Source: Candidatus Hydrogenedentota bacterium
Lineage (GTDB): Bacteria; Hydrogenedentota; Hydrogenedentia; Hydrogenedentales; CAILVY01
Assembly: GCA_029565395.1 (NCBI GenBank)
Contig: JAKQOG010000276.1
Span: 1-50,758 of the forward strand
Reading direction: 5' to 3'
Length of the DNA: 50,758 bases
Positions 42,890 to 50,758 of the stretch are shown here, one piece after another. Position 1 is the first letter of the stretch. Each line of letters begins with the position of its first letter. Both the position numbers and the translations under genes were made by a program. The notes under the pieces were generated by a model. It saw only the letters and a list, made by a program, of their open reading frames with translations. It was not told the DNA's origin and did not search any database.

Positions 42890-45582
42890 GCGGCAAAAAG
42901 ACATCCTTGCCTAAAAATATGTTAAGAGAAAATAACGGTTCTCATTATGGTTCCATAGCGTGGGGCCTGATGGGTTTGTTGAAGGAATCGGAGTCTCCGG
43001 AGGCGCACGTTCGCGCCATCAAGCAGGCAATTATGGCGGGAGACATCCCTTTGCAGGATCGTCAGCGCGCCGGTTTTTCGGTATTGCTTGATTGTTTTGA
43101 GGGGTTAGTCCCGGATGATTCTGGTATTCTCGCTCTTGCCAAGGCTTCCTCTTCGGAAGAGGGGGACGCGTTTACGGAAGTGCTGGTGTCTCTTCTCAAG
43201 TGGCGTGTGGATCGGCTTATGGCCTCTCGTCAGCCGGATCAGGCGCTTCGTCTTATCACAGAGGTGAGAGCGGCAGTCAATGATCGGATACCGGATTTCC
43301 ACGTGATGGAATCCCGGATACGGGACACGATGGGCGGGGATGTTCTGTTGCTCCGGGATCGGAAATTGGCTGCGGCGTATCTGTTGAAACGATATCGCAC
43401 GAATTCGAATGACTGGGCAGCCATCCACGGGCTGGCGGTTCTTTACTGGAATTGGGCGTGCAGCGAGGAATTAAGGCCGCTACTTGCGTTTGAATCCATT
43501 GCCTCTCTTGATCGAAAAGAGACATTGATGGTTCTGTGTCCCAAATGCCGCCTTGTGCTGATGGTGGATGGGAAGAATATTGACAAGCGGGTGATTTGCT
43601 CGCAGTGCAAGCATGAATTTGCGCTTCAAGACAAGGGGACGTATTTGCCAGAAGGCATTGTATTGCATGATCATGAGGGGTGCCTTTGTATTCGTTGTTC
43701 TGCGTGCGGTCATATTCTTCGTGCGCTTTGGAGCGGGGATCCGAATGAGTATTGGAAATGCAAATGCGGGAAGGATCTTCGTTTTTCCGAATATATCGAT
43801 CGTGATGTTTTGTGGGAACGTGCGGCGGGATGCTGGGCGTATTTGCTGGGAGCCGGATGGCCAAAGTTTTCCTCGTGGATGGCATCGCGCCGGATGGCCG
43901 AATGCGGGATGTCGCTCAATGATGATCAGATCACCCAGGTAGCGGGGTCGTTGCGGGAGCGCATGACGAAGGGTTTTCGAGAACTGACGGCGAGGTGCGA
44001 GGAAAGAGGGGATCAGGAAAGCGTGGCGCGCATCCGCGCGTTGGAAGCCCGGATACTGCTGGAGCAGCGTTTTGCCAAACTCCTGGAAAAGGAGATTATC
44101 CCTTATGTCCGGGCGCGTACCGACCAATATGCTAAGGAAATGAAAAGGATAGCGGAGACTTTACCGATTGGGGGTCCGACCATTCTGCGGTTGTTGGAAA
44201 AGGAGGGGGTGTTCAAGACGCTGCTGGACAGGATAGATCAGCATCCTCCGCAGGAGGAAGAGGCGCCGGATGAAGATCCCATTCTGAGGCTTTTGCTGGA
44301 GGGGCTTGGCAGACAGCACAGCGAGTTGCGTCAATTGTTGCAGCCGCGGTCGCGATTCCGATTGACCCGGCAACATAATGCGATTATGGCGAACGCGGAG
44401 GAGATGCTTATCTATCTGACGCCGATTGGGCCGATGATGCTGTTAGCGAAGCAGGGCACGCCGGAGGAGGTTCATTTTCTCCAGCAAGTGCTTCCGTCGG
44501 GATGGCGGGATTCGGCGCTGGTGAACTATGTCTTTGGGATGGCGCATCGGCGTGCGGGGGATGTATTGGCGGGGCAGGGGATGGCGCACATGAAGGAGGC
44601 GGTGGTGCAATGGCGCAAGGCGCTTGAATACTGGCGTCCGAACCAGCAGATTGCCGGCAACACCCTTTTATCGCCCTTGTTGATGCGGCGCTTGCCGTCC
44701 ATGATGTCCTCCATGCGGGAGACGCTTCGGACCGAGGTGTCCAAGCTGGTGTTGTCAACGTATCAGCCCATACAGGAAAGGGTGCATCATATCATTAATG
44801 ACGCGGCAACCAAACACCAATGCAACCCGGCGCATCTAAGCATTCTGGATGAATCGGTGGAGGGCCTTGGCAGTGTTGTGAAGCTGTATGAGGAACAGTC
44901 TTGGGATAACCGGGATCTTCGGGGAAACTATGCGGATGCGCTGCATAATCGCGCCACATTGCATTTTGTGTTTTTCCGGGAGGATGTGGAGCGGGGCGGG
45001 GGTCCCGTGCGGCGTTGTCCCTGTTTGGGGCGCGGCCGGACCGGGCTTTGGGCGTGTCTTGGCCTGGCGCGCGGCGATCTTTCAGAGGCAATAAGGATTT
45101 ATCCAGACAACACGGAAAGATGGCAGCAGGAGTTGTCGGTAGTGCTGAGGACGCATGCTGACTACTTGTATAAGAAGGCCTGTGATGAAACGGATCATGA
45201 AAGGGCCGTTACGATATTTCTGGAGGTAAAAACTGATCTGTTGAATGCGTCGGAACTGGTTCCCCCGGAGGAACGGCAGCACATCCGCGATAACGCGGCG
45301 ATTGTATGTCACCGGGCGAGTGACGTTCTGTTTCTAAGGATGCATAACGGCGCGCGCGCTATTGAGTTAAAAAATGAAGCCATTCAATTGCATTCGGGAG
45401 CTGATTTTCGTGAACAGCGGAGACATGAAATCCAGATTATTCAGATGCAGGGACGCCATGTGCCCCCTGGCGGCGGCCCAGGCGGCCAGCAGATACAGGC
45501 GCGCGGGCGCCAGGTGCCTGTGGATGAGGATGACATAATGCGTATGTTAGAGGAGATTATGCGCAGGAATCGCGGAAGATGA
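42886..45582 (+). CDS. Large helical protein with two zinc ribbons (TPR/zinc-ribbon)
   Basis: An 898-aa protein with helical repeats at both ends and two zinc ribbons in the first third. Ribbon one uses Cys218-Cys221 and Cys238-Cys241 (CPKC, CSQC); ribbon two uses Cys271-Cys274 (CSAC) and Cys292-Cys294 (CKC). The helical part from about 300 onwards contains long charged helices and TPR-like segments (GMAHMKEAVVQWRKALEYWR, LARGDLSEAIRIYPDN). Codons are G-rich. It ends with a Gly/Gln/Arg-rich tail and a final helix DDIMRMLEEIMRRNRGR. ATGA overlap with the preceding TPR gene means coupled translation. The family is not recognised. The zinc ribbons resemble those inserted in the downstream Hsp70, so a physical or evolutionary link is likely. 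Confidence 0.8.
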   Translation: MSGKKTSLPKNMLRENNGSHYGSIAWGLMGLLKESESPEAHVRAIKQAIMAGDIPLQDRQRAGFSVLLDCFEGLVPDDSGILALAKASSSEEGDAFTEVLVSLLKWRVDRLMASRQPDQALRLITEVRAAVNDRIPDFHVMESRIRDTMGGDVLLLRDRKLAAAYLLKRYRTNSNDWAAIHGLAVLYWNWACSEELRPLLAFESIASLDRKETLMVLCPKCRLVLMVDGKNIDKRVICSQCKHEFALQDKGTYLPEGIVLHDHEGCLCIRCSACGHILRALWSGDPNEYWKCKCGKDLRFSEYIDRDVLWERAAGCWAYLLGAGWPKFSSWMASRRMAECGMSLNDDQITQVAGSLRERMTKGFRELTARCEERGDQESVARIRALEARILLEQRFAKLLEKEIIPYVRARTDQYAKEMKRIAETLPIGGPTILRLLEKEGVFKTLLDRIDQHPPQEEEAPDEDPILRLLLEGLGRQHSELRQLLQPRSRFRLTRQHNAIMANAEEMLIYLTPIGPMMLLAKQGTPEEVHFLQQVLPSGWRDSALVNYVFGMAHRRAGDVLAGQGMAHMKEAVVQWRKALEYWRPNQQIAGNTLLSPLLMRRLPSMMSSMRETLRTEVSKLVLSTYQPIQERVHHIINDAATKHQCNPAHLSILDESVEGLGSVVKLYEEQSWDNRDLRGNYADALHNRATLHFVFFREDVERGGGPVRRCPCLGRGRTGLWACLGLARGDLSEAIRIYPDNTERWQQELSVVLRTHADYLYKKACDETDHERAVTIFLEVKTDLLNASELVPPEERQHIRDNAAIVCHRASDVLFLRMHNGARAIELKNEAIQLHSGADFREQRRHEIQIIQMQGRHVPPGGGPGGQQIQARGRQVPVDEDDIMRMLEEIMRRNRGR

Positions 45583-45585
45583 GCC

Positions 45586-45693
45586 ATGGCGATTAAATGG
45601 AATGTTAAAAGCATCAAGGGCGATGAAGGTGAAATTTCACATGCGTTTGTACAAGGGCGTTTACTTGAGGAAGGAAGACGCCGGCCATGTTAG
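45586..45693 (+). CDS. Small translationally coupled ORF, 35 aa
   Basis: A short frame beginning MAIKWNVKSIKGDEGEISHA and ending EEGRRRPC. Its ATG lies three bases after the stop of the zinc-ribbon gene, with GGAAG upstream, and its stop overlaps the next gene's start (ATGTTAG). The GAGGAAGGAAG that serves the next gene is inside it. It could be a real micro-protein or only a coupling leader; no family was recognised. Confidence 0.45.
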   Translation: MAIKWNVKSIKGDEGEISHAFVQGRLLEEGRRRPC

Positions 45694-47147
45694 TTAAAGA
45701 TCCACTTTGCCCGTGGCAAACGGGATACGAAGCATTCGGACTTTCAACGGATGCCGGTCATGAACAAATCATGGAAGCCTTTCGTAAGCGCATGCGGGAT
45801 ATTGGTCCGACGCGCGCAGCACAGATCCGCCGGCAACTGTGTGTTCCTTCCTTGCGCATTGTAGAAGATATATTGTGTTATGTTGACGATGAAGCAGCAG
45901 GAGACATCGAATTTTCAGGGGAACACCGAAAGGCCGTGATCGATCAGCTTGTCCACCGATTGGAAACGGAGCCGTTTTCATGGCTGGAGTATCATACTGC
46001 GGCAGTTCTTTCATTGTGGTGGAGTTGCAATGGCGTGAAAGAACACGGTGAAGAGCTAGATCAGGCTGCATGGAATCTGACGGTGGCGCTTTGGCCACTA
46101 CTTCTCTCCAGTAAAGAATTCTGGTCTTTCTGGACTGCCCGCCGGGGCGTGGTGTATGCAGGGGGGGACAGCGAATTTCAGTGGGAAAAGGTATTCGCAG
46201 AGGTTCAAGGCCGTTTTGAACGGGTGTGCATGGAGCATGCAGCATGTTTGCCGCCGCATGTTCAGATAGGTCTCAAATCTCTTCTGTGTTTTGAATTTTA
46301 TGCGATTAAAGGGCTTTCAGAAATCGTGGTTCCATTTCTCCTGCGGGAATTGGCAAAAAGCACGCCGATTAACATAGCGGAAGTGGCGCCGGGGCTGGCG
46401 ATTGTACGAAAAAACAACAACAGGATACTGGATTTGGCAACAGCCATTCATCATGCCCGGCCTCAAAAAGGGAAAATAATATCGCAACGACGGTGGGAGG
46501 GAGCCTGTGATCATCTGTTACGAGTATATGTAGGGGCCGACGGGACGGTGCGGACAATTGCGGCGCTGGTATGCGGCAATTGTCCGCAAACCGCGATAGA
46601 ACACGCGAAAGTGCTCTTTATGAAGCCGGGGTGCGAAGATGCCTTTAAGGACAAAATTCGTTACCTTGTCGCAATGGCCAATCTCGAGGTGGCCCGGACG
46701 GCCAGATGCGCGGGAGCGAACAGGATTAATGACCTGATTGAATCCCTGGAGAATGCGTTGTCTCTTTTTTCGATGGTGTTGCAGGTCAAGAAAAACAGCC
46801 AGGATATAATCGATGGGCTTTTTTCGGAGGAGATTTCCCGAAAGATCGAGTGGGCGGCAAGTCTGTTGTCACATTCGACAATTGAGGCGGCGATCGAATT
46901 TACCGGGAAGCTGGAAAACGATGTGAAAGGGTGTACGCGCGCTATTGTTATGCTTGAACGCGCCTATCATGTATTAAAGTCAGAAGGGCAGGATCGGCAT
47001 GCGGAGGAGGTGGCCAAGAACATCGCCATGCATTGCAAGCAGCGCTCAATGCTGTTTTTCAAACAGGGTGAGATGATCCGCGCCAAGCAGGACCTTGACC
47101 AGGCAATAAGCTACGATCCGGAAATTACACAAAACGCCATGTATTGA
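45687..47147 (+). CDS. J-domain-like N-terminus protein with TPR-like C-terminus
   Basis: A 486-aa cytoplasmic protein. Residues 10-45 (WQTGYEAFGLSTDAGHEQIM then EAFRKRMRDIGPT) follow the J-domain helix I-II pattern, but the HPD tripeptide is absent (IGP at that place). The following segment (RAAQIRRQL, RIVEDILCYVDDE) recurs in the next gene. The middle (about 70-330) is helical without known motif; the last 60 residues include a TPR-like unit (SMLFFKQGEMIRAKQDLDQAISYDPE). In a gene string with GrpE-like and Hsp70 proteins, a modified co-chaperone is the best reading; without HPD it would not be expected to stimulate an Hsp70 ATPase in the normal way. GAGGAAGGAAG upstream supports the ATG. 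Confidence 0.75.
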   Translation: MLVKDPLCPWQTGYEAFGLSTDAGHEQIMEAFRKRMRDIGPTRAAQIRRQLCVPSLRIVEDILCYVDDEAAGDIEFSGEHRKAVIDQLVHRLETEPFSWLEYHTAAVLSLWWSCNGVKEHGEELDQAAWNLTVALWPLLLSSKEFWSFWTARRGVVYAGGDSEFQWEKVFAEVQGRFERVCMEHAACLPPHVQIGLKSLLCFEFYAIKGLSEIVVPFLLRELAKSTPINIAEVAPGLAIVRKNNNRILDLATAIHHARPQKGKIISQRRWEGACDHLLRVYVGADGTVRTIAALVCGNCPQTAIEHAKVLFMKPGCEDAFKDKIRYLVAMANLEVARTARCAGANRINDLIESLENALSLFSMVLQVKKNSQDIIDGLFSEEISRKIEWAASLLSHSTIEAAIEFTGKLENDVKGCTRAIVMLERAYHVLKSEGQDRHAEEVAKNIAMHCKQRSMLFFKQGEMIRAKQDLDQAISYDPEITQNAMY

Positions 47148-47172
47148 GGAAGAACCAGGAGAACATTTGTTC

Positions 47173-47649
47173 ATGATAAAAGATCCGTTGGCAAAAGAAG
47201 ACTCATACGACAGTTTCGTGGCGGCAGCGCAGCGCCGGGGGGCAACGCTCAATCTGTCGCGGATGAAGACGGCGGATTTCCGCCGGTATTTTTCGGAAGT
47301 GCGCCAGAAGTGTGGCACGGCCGCGGCCGCGGAGATGTTGCAGGAAGTGACCAGGCCGGATCGGCGCATGGCGATGGATATCTGGTCGTATCATTGCGTG
47401 GAGGAACAGGTAGACGCGCCAGGGGGAGCGGAGCAGGAGAATATTCTTAGTGTGACGCGCCAGGCGCTCGAACGTTGTTCTGCGGCAGCATTGAATCAAT
47501 TTCCGGTTCTGACGGATATAGACAAGGCGGATTGGTCGGAGGATTTTTTGCCGTTTGTGGTTGTTCCGGGAGGGCGTAATGCGCTACGGCCCGATTTCAG
47601 TGAAATGGATCCCCAGGATGAACTTCCGGCGCCGGAACCCGGGTTTTAA
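47173..47649 (+). CDS. Small protein sharing the J-like N-terminal module
   Basis: A 158-aa soluble protein. Its first 75 residues parallel those of the previous gene: a KDPL start, a Tyr-Ser/Ala-Phe pair (YDSF against YEAF), a helix ending in Phe-Arg (DFRRYFSEV), Gly-x-x-x-Ala-Ala, then PDRRMAMDIWSYHCVEE against PSLRIVEDILCYVDDE. The remainder is acidic with a Pro-rich end. It looks like a stand-alone version of the module, again without HPD. GGAG stands 11 bases before ATG 47173; a TTG six bases upstream is an alternative start. Function unknown; co-chaperone or adaptor inferred from context. Confidence 0.7.
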   Translation: MIKDPLAKEDSYDSFVAAAQRRGATLNLSRMKTADFRRYFSEVRQKCGTAAAAEMLQEVTRPDRRMAMDIWSYHCVEEQVDAPGGAEQENILSVTRQALERCSAAALNQFPVLTDIDKADWSEDFLPFVVVPGGRNALRPDFSEMDPQDELPAPEPGF

Positions 47650-47663
47650 GGAGTTATATAGAT

Positions 47664-48320
47664 ATGGATAAGCTATTCAATCTGGACATGAAAGACATCG
47701 CGTTGCCGAAAGGTCCGGTGATGGAGGAAAGCGGTCAAGAAATACCCGGAGAGATCCGGGTGGATGAGCGGCCATTTCTCCTGCCTGCCGGGATACCTGG
47801 GCGGTCGCAAGGGATAATGGAATCGGTGGCCATGAGCCTCGCCAAAGCAGAGGCCAAAACCAACGGACTGGAACAACAATTGGCGAAGGCGCAGGATGCG
47901 AGAGCGGATATTCTGTTGTCCGCCACAGAGATATTGGATGTGTTTGAGCATGTGCTGGCAGGATTTAGCCCAGTCTCTCCGACAAAATCCCAAAAGGGCG
48001 GGGGTGCAAAACAAAAGAAGAACGTGAAGGCGGCGGGAGGCGAACCAATTTCCGAAAAAGGGCTGGCGCTATTAATGGTTATTACGACGAAGATAAAAAC
48101 GGAGTTGTTGGAGAAAGCGGGGGTAACCGAAAAGCCGATAAGGGTGGGTGACAAGGTAGATCCTGAAAGAGACAACGTCCTGGAAACCGTCCAGAAGAAA
48201 GGGCAGGCCGATGGCACGATTGCTCACGTCGTTAAGAAGGCGTATTTCGACGCTCCATCAGGCCGGTACTTGAGAAAATCGGTGGTAAAGGCGGTAAGAA
48301 ATGTTAACACAAAAAAATGA
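47664..48320 (+). CDS. GrpE-like nucleotide exchange factor
   Basis: A 218-aa protein with GrpE architecture. A variable N-terminus is followed by a long helix (MESVAMSLAKAEAKTNGLEQ to ADILLSATEILDVFEHVLAG, about 52-100), a low-complexity Gly/Lys loop (about 103-122) where GrpE has a short turn, and a C-terminal part matching the GrpE beta-domain: LLEKAGVTEKPIRVGDKVDP, NVLETVQ, GTIAHVVKKAYF and GRYLRKSVVKAV. In GrpE this domain opens the Hsp70 nucleotide cleft to release ADP. The lysine-rich insertion is unusual. It stands 64 bp before the Hsp70 gene and is most likely its dedicated exchange factor. GGAG ten bases before the ATG. Confidence 0.82.
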   Translation: MDKLFNLDMKDIALPKGPVMEESGQEIPGEIRVDERPFLLPAGIPGRSQGIMESVAMSLAKAEAKTNGLEQQLAKAQDARADILLSATEILDVFEHVLAGFSPVSPTKSQKGGGAKQKKNVKAAGGEPISEKGLALLMVITTKIKTELLEKAGVTEKPIRVGDKVDPERDNVLETVQKKGQADGTIAHVVKKAYFDAPSGRYLRKSVVKAVRNVNTKK

Positions 48321-48384
48321 AATCTTGTTTTTTTCGTTCCGTGGACGATAAGGCCTCCATGACGAACTTACAAGGAGAATGGCA

Positions 48385-50758
48385 ATGAGTGATCGGCACG
48401 GAATCGATCTAGGCACGACAAATTCGGTAATGGCCATGTATAAGAGTGGATTAAAGTTTCACAGGAACAAGCAGGGTGAATATCTGACGCCTTCGTGGGT
48501 CACCTGGCGAAAAGACAGTCAATCATGGATTGTGGGGGAACCTGCTCATTCGATTAGCGTGCTGTCGCCGGAGTGCAGCGTATTCTCGGCCAAGCGTCTG
48601 ATGGGGCGCAACTTTTCTGATCCCAATGTTCAGGAAGCCATACAGTTGCTTCCGTACAAGGTCAAACAGGCGGCGGAGGGTGGAAAAGGGGTTTTAATCG
48701 AGGTTGATGACAAGGATTACGAGCCTCAGGATATCGGGGCGCTGGTGTTGGGCAAGATGAAGGAAGATTTGGAATTTCTAAATCCCAACATGAAGATGGA
48801 ACATGTTGTTATTACGGTTCCGGCCTATTTCAACCAGTCTCAACACATTGCGACGATGGAGGCGGGCATTCGCGCGGGGTTGACGGTGCTGGCGCTGCTT
48901 CCGGAACCCTCCGCGGCCGCGCTGGCGTATGGCATTGACCCGGATAAACATGACGGACGAACGATACTTGTGTATGATTTAGGCGGAGGGACGTTTGATG
49001 TAACAATCATCATGGTAGACGAAGATGGAAACTTCATAACCTTGGGGCTTTCGGGGGACATGTGGCTTGGGGGCAATGATTTTGATCAGTGTCTTATCAG
49101 CTTCATTGTGGATCACATAAAAAAGACGCACAAGAAAGACCCCTCCACGCAAGCATCTTGGATGATGGAGATTACCAAGTGGGCAGAACGCACGAAGACG
49201 CGCCTTTCGGACATGGAAGAAGTGGATATCCAGGAAGTGCTTGTTGACCGGGAGTCGGGCAATTTATTGGTTGAAATGAAGTTTGAGCGAAGTCCGAAAT
49301 GCAGCCGGTGCAAGGTGCGGTGCGTGGTCTCGGCCAAGGATACCGGGAACAAAGACAAGAAAGGCCGTCCGATATATAAGCCGGTGGCAGTATGCCCCCA
49401 ATGCAACATGGAACTTCAGGGTCAGGCAGTGGAGAAGACTTTTGACGGCGCAATCATGCCGTTGGTGCAGCGAACCCTGGATCTTATGGATAAGGCCTTT
49501 GCCGGTGCCGGGCTAACAGAGGAAGACATTGATGAGGTGCTGATGGTGGGCGGTTCTACCTTTGTGCCGCTGGTGCAGGAAAAAGTACGCGAGCGATTTG
49601 GCCCGGCGAAGGTTCGTTTTGATTTGGATCCGATGCAATGTGTTGCACAAGGGGCGGCAATATATGCGAATACACTTCCGGAAAAAATAAAATGTCCGAA
49701 CTGTGGGACCTGGAATGATATGGGGGCGACGGAATGCCGAAGCCGAAAGTGTCGTTTTGTTTTTCCACAGCAGATCCTGGAAGAAGCCCAGGCGCAGTTC
49801 ACAGAGTGTCCACATTGTGGTTTTAATGAATTGCCCATAGATTGGACGGTATGCCCAAAATGCAAACAACCGAAAATCACTGTCACGGGGGTAACCGCCC
49901 AAGCGTATGGGATTGGTCTGACCGGAGGAAAGTACGGCATTATCATCCCGGCCGGCACCATTTTTCCGATGAAGGAAGGTGAAAAAAGGGGGTTTTATAC
50001 GGAATCCGATAGTCAGCAGATTGTGGTTATACAGGTATATTGTGGAGATAATGTAGAAAACGCCGAGAAAAACGATCCGATGGGCAATGTTGTTGTACTG
50101 CTTGAAAAGCCGGTGCCTAAAGATACAAATGTAGAGGTGACCTTTTCCCTCGATAGAAATCAGATACTTGACGTTACGGTGAAATGTCAGGGGGTGCAGG
50201 CTATCGGGCGGTTTGGTTTCGATCCTATCATAAAGGGACTTTTAGACAAGATTCATGAGACTCATACGCTGTATGATGAAAACATGACCACCGAACAACA
50301 AAAGGAGTTGCAGGGGATAGAAACGCGGGCCGTGGATCTCGTAGGTGAAAAGGGCCTTTCCTTATCGAACAAGCGCGCTGAAATAGCGGCTTTAGATAAA
50401 GAATTAGAAGAGCTGATAAAAGAACTGGAGGGTAAGATACCGCCCCCGCCTCCGCCCCCGCCGAAATGGGTGGTAGAGGCAATAGGCTCGATAAATTGGG
50501 CAAATCTCCTTATTGATAAGATGTCCGATATTTTGGAACCTGACATTGTGTTTGAACTTCCAAAGTTAGCGCAGTCCCTGCAGAAGTGTATTGAAATAAA
50601 AGATCAAGAGACAGGTGAAACTCTCACTGGCCGCATTGATAATATTGTGAATAACCTGGACGCGATTCAGCGGGCAGTGTTCAAGTCATATAACTTGACA
50701 TTCCGCATACAGCAGTGGAATCGAGCCCAAGCAGAGGCATTCCGGGGCAGACTGGACA
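48385..50758 (+). CDS. Hsp70 (DnaK-like) chaperone with three inserted zinc ribbons, partial
   Basis: The first 791 codons of an Hsp70; the frame continues past the window end. AAGGAG seven bases before ATG 48385 sets the start. ATPase landmarks: GIDLGTTNS (6-14), AKRLMGR with the catalytic Lys, VPAYFNQSQ, DLGGGTFD (198-205), MVGGST (from 387). A zinc ribbon interrupts the ATPase domain (Cys306, 309, 337, 340), in subdomain II just before the segment equivalent to ITRAxFE. Two more ribbons (Cys437, 440, 451, 456; Cys475, 478, 490, 493) replace the hydrophobic DLLLLD-type linker. A substrate-binding beta-domain follows (QAYGIGLTGGKYGIIIPAGT), then lid-like helices with eight consecutive prolines near 686-693. 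ATP-binding residues are intact, but the missing classic linker means altered allostery. It is clearly not the housekeeping DnaK. Confidence 0.93.
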   Translation, partial: MSDRHGIDLGTTNSVMAMYKSGLKFHRNKQGEYLTPSWVTWRKDSQSWIVGEPAHSISVLSPECSVFSAKRLMGRNFSDPNVQEAIQLLPYKVKQAAEGGKGVLIEVDDKDYEPQDIGALVLGKMKEDLEFLNPNMKMEHVVITVPAYFNQSQHIATMEAGIRAGLTVLALLPEPSAAALAYGIDPDKHDGRTILVYDLGGGTFDVTIIMVDEDGNFITLGLSGDMWLGGNDFDQCLISFIVDHIKKTHKKDPSTQASWMMEITKWAERTKTRLSDMEEVDIQEVLVDRESGNLLVEMKFERSPKCSRCKVRCVVSAKDTGNKDKKGRPIYKPVAVCPQCNMELQGQAVEKTFDGAIMPLVQRTLDLMDKAFAGAGLTEEDIDEVLMVGGSTFVPLVQEKVRERFGPAKVRFDLDPMQCVAQGAAIYANTLPEKIKCPNCGTWNDMGATECRSRKCRFVFPQQILEEAQAQFTECPHCGFNELPIDWTVCPKCKQPKITVTGVTAQAYGIGLTGGKYGIIIPAGTIFPMKEGEKRGFYTESDSQQIVVIQVYCGDNVENAEKNDPMGNVVVLLEKPVPKDTNVEVTFSLDRNQILDVTVKCQGVQAIGRFGFDPIIKGLLDKIHETHTLYDENMTTEQQKELQGIETRAVDLVGEKGLSLSNKRAEIAALDKELEELIKELEGKIPPPPPPPPKWVVEAIGSINWANLLIDKMSDILEPDIVFELPKLAQSLQKCIEIKDQETGETLTGRIDNIVNNLDAIQRAVFKSYNLTFRIQQWNRAQAEAFRGRLD

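Overview
The window most resembles a chromosomal segment from an uncultured bacterium of the Candidatus Hydrogenedentota type or a close relative. This is inference from gene style; no 16S rRNA gene was seen. The evidence is: extracellular proteins whose immunoglobulin-like domains are joined by long Glu-Gly-rich spacers; a C-terminal pair of EF-hand-like repeats built around ISLSELLRVVQFFNS; a prepilin-like protein with an H-Xn-DG end; secreted sugar enzymes; a bacterial V-type ATPase; and a ResB/CcsA cytochrome c maturation pair. No rRNA, tRNA, CRISPR array, transposase or integrase was recognised.

Layout. Positions 89-5497 (minus strand) hold an Mth938-like protein, a GH4 glycosidase and a secreted GH78 alpha-L-rhamnosidase. 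Positions 5542-14201 (minus) are a complete nine-gene V-type ATPase operon, transcribed H-I-K-E-C-F-A-B-D; its proteolipid carries the residues expected of a sodium-binding ring. A divergent gene (14604-16784) encodes a membrane-anchored, degenerate GH3/NagZ-like domain with two LysM modules. A DHH phosphoesterase follows, then a sugar-related group (secreted sialidase-like propeller, secreted sugar isomerase-like protein, Tat-exported Gfo/Idh/MocA oxidoreductase). Next are a FitAB/VapBC-type toxin-antitoxin pair with a perfect 20-bp palindromic operator, a prepilin-like gene divergent from a TetR regulator, an Ig/Glu-Gly-repeat surface protein, a TylF-type methyltransferase, a lipoprotein-ResB-CcsA operon, a secreted propeller protein, an orphan sugar-binding lipoprotein and a giant M4 metalloprotease.

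The most unusual region is 38770 to the right edge. All genes there are on the plus strand and most overlap or nearly abut: a Ser/Thr protein kinase with a C-terminal TPR-like tail, a PP2C phosphatase, a TPR protein, a TPR protein with two zinc ribbons, a 35-codon coupled ORF, two proteins sharing a J-domain-like N-terminus without HPD, a GrpE-like exchange factor and an Hsp70 with three inserted zinc ribbons (cut by the window end). It reads as a dedicated, phosphorylation-regulated Hsp70 machine, distinct from housekeeping DnaK-DnaJ-GrpE. An 884-bp gap in front holds a near-consensus sigma-54 promoter sequence, which coincides with the last codons of a possible 62-aa zinc-finger ORF.

Limits. 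All family calls come from reading motifs, without database searches. Promoters and hairpins were found by eye, and start codons were chosen from Shine-Dalgarno spacing and overlaps.
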